Source of the DNA: JBHHYS01 sp046757645
GTDB lineage: Bacteria > Acidobacteriota > Terriglobia > Acidiferrales > 2-02-FULL-67-57
Direction: 5' to 3'
Assembly: GCA_046757645.1 (NCBI GenBank)
Contig: JBHHYS010000057.1
Location: forward strand, 1-14,282
DNA length: 14,282 nt
Position numbers and translations under genes: made by a program. The notes under the pieces were generated by a model. It saw only the letters and a program-made list of their open reading frames with translations, was not told where the DNA came from and did not search any database. Numbering within the stretch: position 1 is the stretch's first letter; the number at the start of each line of letters is the position of its first letter. Below, in pieces: positions 1 to 6,588 of this stretch.

Positions 1-190
1 GGTCGAAACCGTATTTGACGGCGCCGAAGGCGAAGATGCTCCATGCAAGTACGACCAGCGTCAACGCGATGGTCTTGGCCTTGGCATGGCCCGATTCTTT
101 GAACGTTAAATAGACATACCAGGTGGTCAGCGCCCAGGCGAGGAGGATAACGACTTCCGTTACGAAACTCGCATCCAACTGCCTAGGCAT
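1..190 (-). CDS. Small membrane protein of cassette 5, 3' end outside the window
   Basis: Reading the minus strand from ATG at 190-188 gives MPRQLDASFVTEVVILLAWA and continues for 63 residues to the window edge without a stop. Two hydrophobic stretches (about residues 10-30 and 38-57) look like membrane helices, separated by a short charged loop (KESGHAKAK). A GGAG ribosome-binding motif lies about nine bases upstream of the ATG. The start is about 90 bp inside the cassette core at 286-280, which is normal for cassette genes. I do not recognise a family. The gene may be longer beyond the window, so its function is unknown. Confidence 0.65.
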   Translation of the reverse strand, partial: MPRQLDASFVTEVVILLAWALTTWYVYLTFKESGHAKAKTIALTLVVLAWSIFAFGAVKYGFD

Positions 191-279
191 GGCCCGCTGC
201 TCCAACCTCGTAAAGCGCGGATCCTATCATCACCTTCAGCCTCCATCTCGCTCCGGACTGACTCTTCATTGGGCGCTCT

Positions 280-368
280 GCCTAACGACCAAGGTCAGCC
301 GCGAGCGGCGTCAACTTGTGCGTCGTGAGAATGGCGGCGCCGATCGTCGGCTGCACCTGAAGTTATAC
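280..368 (-). repeat. attC recombination site ending cassette 4
   Basis: The plus strand shows GCCTAAC at 280-286 and GTTATAC at 362-368. In the cassette (minus) sense these are R'' GTATAAC and R' GTTAGGC. The inner arms pair as AGGT-CAGCCG-CGA against AGGTGCAGCCGACGA, leaving an extra G and an extra A unpaired with 6 bp between them. Such extrahelical bases give attC its strand choice. The 89 bp length is within the normal attC range. R'' matches the GTTATAC that opens cassette 4 at 1239-1233. Confidence 0.88.
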
Positions 369-454
369 AGCCCTGTCGTAACCTTTTCCAGCTTTCCGAC
401 ATTTCGTCTGCCATCAGTGCCTCCTCAAGCGCTGGTGCGCCCTAGGCTGACCCC

Positions 455-1087
455 TCAACTCATGCTGAACGGTGGGTATCGGTCAGTGACGAGCAGCACG
501 ACGTATGCCTGAACGCGCAGGAACCACCGCATAATACCCACGACAAAGTCGAACAGCCCTTTCGGGTACCGGCCGGTGAAGAGAATCGCGAACCAGGCAA
601 CGATGACTGCCAGCAGCATCAAGATCGCCAGAACCATCAGAACGATGTAGTGAGGGATCGCCAAGAACCACTTGACCAGCGGCAGCCAGCGATTGAGGTC
701 GCGCTCGACGTCGGGGTAATCGATATCCAGGTGTACCGCCTGCTCCTCGACGGTCGACGGGTACCGGTCGGTGAGCAAGAGAAGATACGAGCCGACCCGA
801 GTTTCGAAACGGGTCAATTCGCGGGCGAAATCGAACCACCAGCGGGGATAGCGCTTCCGGAAGAGGATCATGAGCGCCGTAGCGGCGGCAAGACCGGCGA
901 CGATGCCACCTCCCGATCGAGCGACTTCTCCCGCCTCATCCCCCGCCACACCGGAGTCGATGAGCAGGCCGAGAATGACGACGATGGGGATGCTCCAGAT
1001 GATCCGGAAGAACGAGCTGAGGCGGTCGAGTCGTTCGGGGTAGTCGATCTCTAGACGGGCGGCGTACTGCGCAAGCTCTGTAGCCAT
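455..1087 (-). CDS. DUF4389-type membrane protein with internal duplication (cassette 4)
   Basis: This 210-residue protein has two copies of one unit, at about residues 11-110 and 119-205. Each copy opens with a charged (R/H)L(E/D)IDYP motif, has membrane helices, and has a second half with RYP..(W/L)FDF and ends in L(L/V)TDRYP. That layout is typical of the DUF4389 family, which has no assigned biochemical role. Hydrophobic segments lie near residues 26-43, 63-76, 138-172 and 183-200. A strong GGAGGGG ribosome-binding site sits seven bases before ATG 1087. The gene is the only one in cassette 4, with a leader of about 145 bp after the preceding attC and 86 bp between its stop and its own attC. 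Membrane proteins of unknown function are common cargo in such arrays. The family call is by pattern recognition. Confidence 0.82.
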   Translation of the reverse strand: MATELAQYAARLEIDYPERLDRLSSFFRIIWSIPIVVILGLLIDSGVAGDEAGEVARSGGGIVAGLAAATALMILFRKRYPRWWFDFARELTRFETRVGSYLLLLTDRYPSTVEEQAVHLDIDYPDVERDLNRWLPLVKWFLAIPHYIVLMVLAILMLLAVIVAWFAILFTGRYPKGLFDFVVGIMRWFLRVQAYVVLLVTDRYPPFSMS

Positions 1088-1232
1088 GGCAATCCCCTCC
1101 AGTTGGTCAGTCTGGACCTGATCACCTTACTACATGGGCCCCCAACAATCACGCTGGCGCCAGGGGTCTTGCGCCGGCCCCGCAAGGGTGCGGGCACGTT
1201 CGTCGCCCCGAACGGCCCTCAAAAATCGCCTG

Positions 1233-1356
1233 GTATAACGGCTGCGAGCTGAGCGGCCGGGGCTCAGCGCCTCATATACTTCTGCACCAACCCACATTCA
1301 GATCAACTCTCACTTATGCCGCAGAATCCCCGGTCCGCTCCAGCGAGTTGTTAGGC
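1233..1356 (-). repeat. attC recombination site ending cassette 3
   Basis: The plus strand has GTATAAC at 1233-1239 and GTTAGGC at 1350-1356. The arms are GCT-GAGCGG-CCGGGG and the complement of GCTGGAGCGGACCGGGG. Pairing is perfect apart from an extra G and an extra A, again 6 bp apart. At 124 bp it is the longest of the four sites, the extra length lying in the central loop. In cassette sense R'' is GCCTAAC, matching the GTTAGGC that opens cassette 3. R' is GTTATAC, a departure from the GTTRRRY consensus inherited from cassette 4. Confidence 0.88.
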
Positions 1357-1371
1357 GGCGCGCACAACGGT

Positions 1372-1743
1372 TCAGACGTGCTGATCGACGAGGATCGGGT
1401 TACCGTCAGGATCCAGTGCGACAAAACTTGCTGGTCCGGAAGTGCTCTCGTCCGCCTCGCTGATCAGCTCCACGCCCTGCTCCTTCAGATGACGCTGTAG
1501 TTCGCGCACGTCCGTGTAGCTTTCCAGCTCACCGGCGTTACTATCCCAGCCAGGATTGAATGTGATGGTGTTTTTCTCGAACATTCCTTGAAAAAGCCCG
1601 ATCGTGTGATCGCCATTCTTCATGATCAGCCAGTTCTGCGAGGCATCTCCACCGAAGACTATGAAACCGAGCTTCTCGTAAAACTCCTTTGACGCTCGGA
1701 CGTCCTTCACTGCCAAGCTGATTGAAAATGCGCCAAGGTCCAT
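1372..1743 (-). CDS. VOC superfamily (glyoxalase/bleomycin-resistance fold) protein, cassette 3
   Basis: The 123-residue protein is the usual length of a single VOC domain. It opens with a beta strand (FSISLAVKDVRAS), then the KEFYEKLGF helix typical of the family, and ends in the VALDPDGNPI(L)VDQ strand pattern seen in glyoxalase-like proteins. Family members are metal-dependent lyases, isomerases and dioxygenases, or drug-binding resistance proteins, so the substrate cannot be told. Candidate metal or ligand positions are less clear than in true glyoxalase I. A GGAGGGAG ribosome-binding site precedes ATG 1743. The gene stops 15 bp before its attC. Its leader of about 130 bp holds a small hairpin (AGCCCG/CGGGCT at 1804-1817) that might affect expression. 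VOC proteins are frequent integron cargo. Confidence 0.9.
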   Translation of the reverse strand: MDLGAFSISLAVKDVRASKEFYEKLGFIVFGGDASQNWLIMKNGDHTIGLFQGMFEKNTITFNPGWDSNAGELESYTDVRELQRHLKEQGVELISEADESTSGPASFVALDPDGNPILVDQHV

Positions 1744-1872
1744 GATCTACTCCCTCCAATCGTAATCAACGAAACTGATGCGCTAGAACCAACGTTTCTA
1801 ATGAGCCCGAACGGGCTTTACATGCAATCGAAATGGGTTAAGACTCAAGAGTTATTGTTGACCACCGTTGCC

Positions 1873-1930
1873 GCCTAACGCTCAAGCTCAGCGGCGCGCG
1901 CAGCGCGCCCGCTGGAGCGCCTTGTTGGGC
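1873..1930 (-). repeat. attC recombination site ending cassette 2
   Basis: The plus strand shows GCCTAAC at 1873-1879 and GTTGGGC at 1924-1930. In cassette sense it begins GCCCAACAAGGCGCTCCAGC, a form I recall as very common among proteobacterial attC sites. The arms GCT-CAGCGG-CGCGC and GCTCCAGCGGGCGCGC pair with an extra C and an extra G spaced by 6 bp. At 58 bp it is close to the classic 59-base element. R'' GCCCAAC matches the GTTGGGC opening cassette 2 more than 1.2 kb away. Confidence 0.95.
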
Positions 1931-1958
1931 AGCGCCTTAGCGAGTTACACCACCTCAT

Positions 1959-2582
1959 TCAGTACGATAGCCCCGGCGTCTTGTGGAGGTACGTATCGTC
2001 GATCAATTGTTTCAACATAAAGTCCGCAACATCGGCGCGAGAGATTTTCAGTTTTGTCGTCTTGTCAGTACTGGGAAAGCCATGCCGGTATTTGCCGGTG
2101 CGCTCTCCATCAGTGAAGGCTCCCGGACGGACGATCGTCCAGTCCAGGCGGCTTTGCCTGACGTAGTCCTCTTGGCTTACATGGTCGGCGTACGCTGGGC
2201 GCAGGAGGAGTCCAAACATGATGTATTTCCAGAAGACGTTCAGATTGCCCCGACTATCTCCGACTCCAAGGGTCGATTGGCAGATTAAACGTCGGACGCC
2301 CACCTTCTCCATCGCGCTGATGATATTTCGTGTTCCCTCTGACCGGACCGTACCTTTCCTGCCCGCCCCGAGTGAACACAGCACCACTTGGTGGCCTTGT
2401 ATCGCTCTCTCCACCGACGCAGGATCCATTACATCGCCTCGAGTGACCTGCAAGTTGTTGTGCTTGATGTCAACCTTCGTGGCATCGCGTGTGAATGCGG
2501 TGACAGTGTGTCCCTGCTCAAGAGCCTGTTTGATGAGCAGGCGACCTATGCTGCCTGTTGACCCAAAGATAAGTAGTTTCAT
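1959..2582 (-). CDS. NAD(P)H-binding atypical SDR / NmrA-like protein (cassette 2, second gene)
   Basis: The protein has 207 residues. The N-terminus MKLLIFGSTGSIG carries the GxxGxxG dinucleotide-binding loop (residues 7-13) directly after the first beta strand. Later landmarks are the conserved GDVMD segment, the R-x-L-I-x-Q-S strand, and DWTIVRPGAFTDG, all typical of NAD(P)H-binding epimerase-like atypical short-chain dehydrogenases. The classical YxxxK catalytic pair is not evident, so it may be a reductase acting on small molecules or a redox sensor. A GGAGG ribosome-binding site lies seven bases before ATG 2582. It follows the DUF1772 gene by 42 bp with no attC between, so the two share one cassette and probably one transcript. 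The stop is 28 bp before the attC. Confidence 0.9.
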   Translation of the reverse strand: MKLLIFGSTGSIGRLLIKQALEQGHTVTAFTRDATKVDIKHNNLQVTRGDVMDPASVERAIQGHQVVLCSLGAGRKGTVRSEGTRNIISAMEKVGVRRLICQSTLGVGDSRGNLNVFWKYIMFGLLLRPAYADHVSQEDYVRQSRLDWTIVRPGAFTDGERTGKYRHGFPSTDKTTKLKISRADVADFMLKQLIDDTYLHKTPGLSY

Positions 2583-2624
2583 CCCACTGCCTCCGTTAGG
2601 TCTGCGGTTCTCTCATCACGTCCT

Positions 2625-3113
2625 CTAATAACATAGTCCTATGACCAGCAATGCCATTGCCGCAAGCGCCGCGACTGTTCTGACGTGGTTCCAGGTGGTC
2701 CACTTGTCGAGGTAGCTGGCCCACAGGCTGGTGCTGCCGGGGTCGGCTGGCGAGACCGACGCCAGCGCGTTGTTCTTAGGCACGTTGAACACAACTGTCA
2801 CCAGAAAGCTGCCGACTAAATAGAGTACGCTGCCGAGAATCAAGTAGACGGCACCTGATTCGCGCCAGTGCAACAGCGAGGCGATAATTACAAGGGTGCA
2901 AGCCGCTGCTGTGCCAAAGAAAACCGTGAGAAAAATTGGATTGATAATCGTCACATTGATGGATTGCATGGCGGCAATTCCTTCGGCTGAAGGGAGGCGA
3001 GCGAACGCCTTCATCACAGCAACCGAGAAGACAAAGAAGAGTCCAGCCATCAGCCCACAGCCGAGCGATGCGAGAAATGTCAATGTAATAAGCAGATTGT
3101 CAAAAGATGCCAT
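2625..3113 (-). CDS. DUF1772 / anthrone-oxygenase-like membrane protein (cassette 2, first gene)
   Basis: I place the start at ATG 3113, giving 162 residues beginning MASFDNLLITLTFLASLGCG. An alternative start at 3152 would lie inside the attC core and is rejected. Four hydrophobic helices are seen, the first with the GLMAGLFFVFSVAVMKA pattern. The body contains NPIF in helix two, VVFNVPKNNAL, and a late WTTWNHVRT motif. These are landmarks of DUF1772, a family related to anthrone oxygenases and noxB-type proteins. A weak GAAG motif precedes the start, 20 bp from the cassette core. Its partnership with a NAD(P)H-binding protein in one cassette suggests a shared redox role, but this is inference from position only. 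Confidence 0.87.
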   Translation of the reverse strand: MASFDNLLITLTFLASLGCGLMAGLFFVFSVAVMKAFARLPSAEGIAAMQSINVTIINPIFLTVFFGTAAACTLVIIASLLHWRESGAVYLILGSVLYLVGSFLVTVVFNVPKNNALASVSPADPGSTSLWASYLDKWTTWNHVRTVAALAAMALLVIGLCY

Positions 3114-3133
3114 AAAGTCTACTTCGCTTTGTT

Positions 3134-3205
3134 GCCCAACGACCAAGCTCACCTGCCGCTATGAAGCGTAGCGGAATAGCGGTCGGGTGGAGCGTTTTGT
3201 TAGGT
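3134..3205 (-). repeat. attC recombination site ending cassette 1
   Basis: The plus strand shows GCCCAAC at 3134-3140 and GTTAGGT at 3199-3205. The inner arms GCT-CACCTG-CCGC and GCTCCACCCGACCGC pair with an extra C and an extra A spaced by 6 bp and one G-T wobble. In cassette sense R'' is ACCTAAC and contains the TAA stop of the oxidoreductase gene. R' is GTTGGGC. At 72 bp it is of normal size. R'' is the complement of the GTTAGGT at 4268-4262. Confidence 0.92.
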
Positions 3206-4186
3206 TTTGTTATTATGTTCCAATGTTATTACTACATTTCCCTTTTTGTGCCCTTTTTCGACATACCGGTGAGCCTCGGCAATTTGTTCCAACGGATAGC
3301 GTCTATCTATGACCGATTTTATCTTTCCCGCCTCAATAAGCTCTTTGAGGAAAATTAAATCTTCAGTCTTGTAGCTTGCGAACTCAAATATTACTTTCTT
3401 GCTGCTTATCATTGAAGTCCATAGCCCTCGAACCATCGGTAACAGCCGAGGGTTGGCTAAAAGATAACGTCCATTTTGCTTTAGCGATCTTATACTACGT
3501 GAAACCGAACTCTTGCCTACCACGTCAAAAATAACGTCATCGGTCTCACCGCTTTTGGTGAAATCTTCTTGAGTGTAATCAATGACCTGGTCGGCGCCAA
3601 TGGAGCGCAGCATGTCCAATTTCCCCGTGCCGTCCACACCGGTCACTTCCGCCCCAAAGTACTTGGCAAGCTGCACCGCAAAAGTACCTATATTTCCAGC
3701 AGCGCCATTGATAAGAACTTTTTCTCCGCTCTGGATATTTCCTTTTCTAAGAAAATGCAATGCATTAAGTCCCCCAGTAGGAACGGCGGCGGCCTCCTCA
3801 TAGGTCATATTGGCCGGTTTTATTGTCATCGCATGTGTACTGGGCAGACATATGTACTCAGCATAAGCACCAAAACGAGCACCGGTAGGCGCAAAAACTT
3901 GGTCACCTTTCCTAAATCGTTTTACATCTTTGCCTACTGATTCAATTTCCCCGGCTAACTCTTGCCCTAGTATTTGTTTTCTTGGTTTTCTGAGACCCAT
4001 ATATATTCGCAGGGGGAGCCAGTACCAGATTGGGATTTTGAAACTTCGAATTTCACAGTCCCCTGCTGTTACTGTTGCCGCATATATTCTTATCAGTACT
4101 TCATTGTCTTTGGGAGTAGGTTTTGCTACCTCTTTGAGCTGAAGAACATCCGGTGGTCCGTATTTTGTGTATACAATCGCTTTCAT
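3200..4186 (-). CDS. Medium-chain NAD(P)-dependent oxidoreductase, quinone-reductase/zinc-free MDR type (cassette 1)
   Basis: This 328-residue protein has the two-domain MDR layout. The GroES-like N-terminal domain contains KEVAKPTPKDNEVLIRI and the GQELAGEIESVGKDV segment. The Rossmann domain has GAAGNIG at residues 161-167, then VQLAKYFGAEVTGV. The C-terminus ends in RYPLEQIAEAHRYVEKGHKKGNVVI, the usual finish of quinone oxidoreductase-like proteins. The zinc-binding Cys cluster of classical alcohol dehydrogenases is absent, so a zinc-free NADPH reductase acting on quinones or enones is likely; the substrate is unknown. AAGGAAATTC precedes ATG 4186 as a ribosome-binding site. The TAA stop overlaps the attC R'' box, as often seen in cassette genes. 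The coding sequence is clearly AT-richer than the neighbouring chromosome. Confidence 0.92.
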   Translation of the reverse strand: MKAIVYTKYGPPDVLQLKEVAKPTPKDNEVLIRIYAATVTAGDCEIRSFKIPIWYWLPLRIYMGLRKPRKQILGQELAGEIESVGKDVKRFRKGDQVFAPTGARFGAYAEYICLPSTHAMTIKPANMTYEEAAAVPTGGLNALHFLRKGNIQSGEKVLINGAAGNIGTFAVQLAKYFGAEVTGVDGTGKLDMLRSIGADQVIDYTQEDFTKSGETDDVIFDVVGKSSVSRSIRSLKQNGRYLLANPRLLPMVRGLWTSMISSKKVIFEFASYKTEDLIFLKELIEAGKIKSVIDRRYPLEQIAEAHRYVEKGHKKGNVVITLEHNNKT

Positions 4187-4261
4187 GAATTTCCTTCAAG
4201 ATTGCTTTGATCCGGTCATTTTACGTGTAGTTCACCACAATCTATCCTATAAGTTTGTAAA

Positions 4262-4292
4262 ACCTAACTAGAATTAGACAGAACCGTCTAAT
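4262..4292 (-). other. Start core of cassette 1, with possible attI remnant
   Basis: On the minus strand GTTAGGT (4268-4262) is the core that opens cassette 1. Directly before it lies GTCTAATTCTA, so the core is preceded by an oppositely facing GTCTAAT, and further out by ATTAGAC (4292-4286). Seen on the plus strand, ATTAGAC (4273-4279) and GTCTAAT (4286-4292) form a perfect 7-bp inverted repeat. attI sites also have an inverted L/R pair at the crossover and direct repeats upstream, so this may be an attI or its remnant. No attC partner arm is found to the right. The boundary itself is firm; the attI reading is inference. Confidence 0.5.
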
Positions 4293-4502
4293 ACCTCAAA
4301 CGCTGCAAACGTCGCAGCCTATTCCGCCCAGCCACTTTCTCGCTTCTGTTTATTGGGAACCAGCACTCTCTGAGATTCTCCGTCGCCTGGGGCCCCTCAG
4401 AATGAAGAATGACACCTGCGGCGACTTCTTCAGCGCCCTACTGAGCCCACAATCGCGGATGAGAACAAAATTGCCTGCTGGGGGCCATCGCCGTGGGACA
4501 CT
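4293..4502. other. Non-coding junction between array and chromosome
   Basis: With the cassette 1 leader, positions 4187-4502 make a gap of over 300 bp without a gene. It holds the cassette core and inverted repeat (to 4292) and the half repeat at 4372-4414. The rest shows no convincing ORF, tRNA-like fold or clear terminator. No integrase fragment was recognised in any frame. Confidence 0.6.
4372..4414. repeat. Half copy of an interspersed repeat
   Basis: The segment GAGATTCTCCGTCGCC...GGCCCCTCAGAATGAAGAATGACAC matches, with changes, the right arm of the inverted repeat at 6642-6674 (GATTCTTCGTCGCC...GGCTCCTCAGCATGACAC). Only this arm is seen here; the TCATTCTGAGCGAAG arm is absent. I recall this element as abundant in acidobacterial intergenic regions. 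Confidence 0.6.
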
Positions 4503-5141
4503 CTAAAGGTAGCCCAACTGCTCGAGTCGCCGCCGGATGGCTTCTTCTTCCTCGGGCGGGTAGGACTCCGGGATGGCTCGGGCGCGGGGCAGATAGCCGA
4601 TGTCGCTCAGGCGGCGCAGGACTTTGGCGGCGCTTTCCTCGGGGGTTTCCTGGTGGGTGGCCAGGGTGACCTCAGGCAGCAGCGGCGGCTCGTAGGGATC
4701 TGAAATCCCGGTGAACTGGGGCAGCTCACCCGCCAGCGCCTTCTTGTACATTCCTTTCACATCCCGCTGAATGCACACCTCCAGCGGACAGTCAACGTAG
4801 ATTTCCACGAAGGAGCCCACAAGCCGGCGCACCTCCTCCCGCACGCTGCGATAGGGGGAGATGGCTGCGGCAATCGCCACCACGCCGTTGCGGGTGAGCA
4901 AACGGCAGACGAAACCGATGCGGCGAATGTTCTCGTCCCGGTCCTCTTTGCTGAACCCCAAGCCCTTGGTGAGGTGCCGGCGAACGATGTCGCCGTCAAG
5001 CAGCTCGACCTTCACCCCGGCGGCGCGCAACTGGTCATAGACCCGGCGGGAAACGGTGCTCTTGCCCGAACAGGGCAAGCCGGTGAACCACAGCGTGACC
5101 CCACGCGTATCGGCTGGCAACGATTGGCCCGGCTTCTCCAT
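4503..5141 (-). CDS. cysC: Adenylylsulfate (APS) kinase
   Basis: The enzyme phosphorylates APS with ATP to give PAPS in the cytoplasm. The 212-residue protein carries the Walker A loop GLPCSGKS (residues 21-28), the DGD motif (49-51) followed by VRRHLTKGLGFSKEDRDENIRR, and the ISPYR motif, whose Ser95 corresponds to the phospho-acceptor serine position of the family. KGMYKKALAGELPQFTGISDPYEPP is the family's APS-binding lid region. A C-terminal tail of about 30 residues (from PRARAIPE) is rich in Glu and Arg and lies beyond the core fold. AGGAG lies just before ATG 5141, 10 bp after the hydrolase stop, indicating an operon with that gene and sat. Start and family are secure. Confidence 0.96.
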   Translation of the reverse strand: MEKPGQSLPADTRGVTLWFTGLPCSGKSTVSRRVYDQLRAAGVKVELLDGDIVRRHLTKGLGFSKEDRDENIRRIGFVCRLLTRNGVVAIAAAISPYRSVREEVRRLVGSFVEIYVDCPLEVCIQRDVKGMYKKALAGELPQFTGISDPYEPPLLPEVTLATHQETPEESAAKVLRRLSDIGYLPRARAIPESYPPEEEEAIRRRLEQLGYL

Positions 5142-5151
5142 TCGTCTCCTC

Positions 5152-6540
5152 TCAGCTCGCGGAAATCACCTTGCCTTGCATTCCCGCGGGCGCGGCAATC
5201 CCCAGGCGCGCCAAGATGCTGGGGGCAATATCCAGCAGGCTCACGTCCTCCACCGCCTGCCCCCGGCCTCTCGGTTCCCGCAGGATAAAGATACCATATT
5301 CGCTGTGGTTGGCGTCGTCCGGACCGGTGTCATTTTCAAAAGTATGCACCGTGCCCAGGCCCAGGCTCCCCACCGAGCGCCAGCGCAGATTGCCGAAATA
5401 AACAATCAAGTCGGGGGGGAGGCCGCGCACCGCCCGGTAGACCTCCTGCGGCTTGAAGGCGCGCGTGCCCAGGGGGCGGCCTTTCTCATCCTCCATCGCT
5501 TCCAGCTTCCGCTGCAATTCATTCCGCACCGCCTCATACTTCTCCGGCGGGACCAGGCCCTGCGGCTCCCGGCCGCGCACGTTCACGAAAATGCGCGCGT
5601 AGTAGCCCCCCTCGCCCCAGGCGGTGGTTTTTGACCAGTCGATGTGCGCCTTATCAATCGGGGTGAGGCCGCGCACGGGCTCGCCCAAGTGCAGGTAGCC
5701 CTCCCGGCACAGCCATTCGTTGACGCAGACGCCGCCTTCCATTGACTGGGCGCCGTGGTCGGAGACCACAAAGACGCTGGTGGCCTCGCCCAGCAAAGGG
5801 AGCAGCCCGGCGAGCTGGGCGTCGAGAAAGCGGTAGTAATCCCGCCCGGCGCTCTCGAAGCGGTTGCCCTTCTCGTACTTGCGGTGGCCAGGATCGAAAA
5901 ACTTCCAGAAGGCATGGTGGATGCGGTCCGGCCCCATCTCCACCATCATGAAAAAATCCCACCGGCGGCTGGTCACCAGGTAGCGCGCCATAGCGAAATG
6001 CTGCTCGGTCATCCGGTAAATTTGCTCTAAAATCCGCTCCTTCTCATCCGAGCGAAAATTTTCCACGTCCAGCCGGTAGGCACCAAAGCGCGCCGCCAGC
6101 TCGGCTTTCAACTCAGCGGGATAGGTGTAGTCGGAGCGCGGGCTCGGAGTCAGGAAGCCGCTCACCAGGCAGCCGGCCACCGGGCGGGGTGGATAGGTTC
6201 CGGGGACGGCCAGGAGGATGACCTGTTTGCCCGCCCGGCTCAGGATGTCCCAGACCCGGTCTTCTTTGACCGCAGTGGAATTGGCAAACGCCATCCCGTC
6301 GTAGCTGTAGTCCTTGCGGTTGCGGAAACCGTAGATGCCGAGCTCGCCCGGGTCCCTGCTGCTCATCATGCAGGACCACGCCGGGACGGTAATCGGGGGG
6401 ACAACGCTTTTCAACCGGCCATAGCAGCCCGCCCGGCGGAGTTCCTCCAGGCAGGGCAGCTGCGCCCGCCAGCGCTCGAACACCAGCTCGGGCGGGACCG
6501 AGTCCAGCCCGATTACCGCCACTTTGGCTGCCGGGCTCAT
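5152..6540 (-). CDS. Alkaline-phosphatase-superfamily phosphodiesterase/phosphatase in a sulfate-activation operon
   Basis: I choose ATG 6540 (462 residues). A longer frame to 6627 would translate the interspersed repeat as ILRFAQND and is not credible. Metal-site residues of type I phosphodiesterases are visible: D13 in VIGLDSVPP, the nucleophile T51 in ITVPAW, D205 and H208/H209 in GPDRIHHAFW, D261 and H262 in VVSDHG, and H412 in DDANHSEYG. A Thr nucleophile points to phosphate mono- or diester hydrolysis rather than a formylglycine sulfatase. There is no signal peptide, so it is probably cytoplasmic. It sits between sat and cysC, 10 bp before the latter. Substrate unknown; a nucleotide of the PAPS/PAP cycle is an inference from context. 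Its ribosome-binding site (GGGGGA) is weak and distant. Confidence 0.88.
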   Translation of the reverse strand: MSPAAKVAVIGLDSVPPELVFERWRAQLPCLEELRRAGCYGRLKSVVPPITVPAWSCMMSSRDPGELGIYGFRNRKDYSYDGMAFANSTAVKEDRVWDILSRAGKQVILLAVPGTYPPRPVAGCLVSGFLTPSPRSDYTYPAELKAELAARFGAYRLDVENFRSDEKERILEQIYRMTEQHFAMARYLVTSRRWDFFMMVEMGPDRIHHAFWKFFDPGHRKYEKGNRFESAGRDYYRFLDAQLAGLLPLLGEATSVFVVSDHGAQSMEGGVCVNEWLCREGYLHLGEPVRGLTPIDKAHIDWSKTTAWGEGGYYARIFVNVRGREPQGLVPPEKYEAVRNELQRKLEAMEDEKGRPLGTRAFKPQEVYRAVRGLPPDLIVYFGNLRWRSVGSLGLGTVHTFENDTGPDDANHSEYGIFILREPRGRGQAVEDVSLLDIAPSILARLGIAAPAGMQGKVISAS

Positions 6541-6588
6541 ATTGGCTTTCGCGTCCCCCACCGCTTGCGGAGGAAGCCTTGCCTCGCC

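Larger units (their letters stand above)
1..4268 (-). mobile_element. Integron-type gene cassette array (CALIN-like), at least five cassettes
   Basis: Five cassettes read on the minus strand and are bounded by four attC sites plus a GTTAGGT core at 4268-4262. Cassette extents are roughly 4267-3139, 3139-1878, 1878-1238, 1238-285 and 285 to beyond position 1. The R'' box closing each complete cassette is the exact complement of the core that opens it: GTTAGGT with ACCTAAC, GTTGGGC with GCCCAAC, GTTAGGC with GCCTAAC, GTTATAC with GTATAAC. This is the signature of integrase-made cassettes and is very unlikely by chance. Each cassette holds one or two genes in the same sense with short flanks. 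Base composition differs between cassettes, and cassette 1 is visibly AT-richer than the chromosome to its right. No tyrosine recombinase with an IntI patch is encoded anywhere in the window. Confidence 0.9.

Noticed and set aside
1804..1817. Hairpin AGCCCG/CGGGCT as a terminator
   Set aside because: The loop is only two bases and no T-run follows, so it is not called as a terminator.
2595..2601. GTTAGGT between the two genes of cassette 2, resembling an attC core
   Set aside because: No partner core or pairing arms exist at attC distance, and the cassette's true ends match each other (GTTGGGC and GCCCAAC). It is likely chance just upstream of a ribosome-binding site.
3114..3152. Upstream start for the DUF1772 gene
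   Set aside because: It would begin inside the attC site; the hydrophobic start typical of the family begins at ATG 3113.
4187..4502. Remnant of an integrase gene next to cassette 1
   Set aside because: No frame in this gap gives tyrosine-recombinase motifs.
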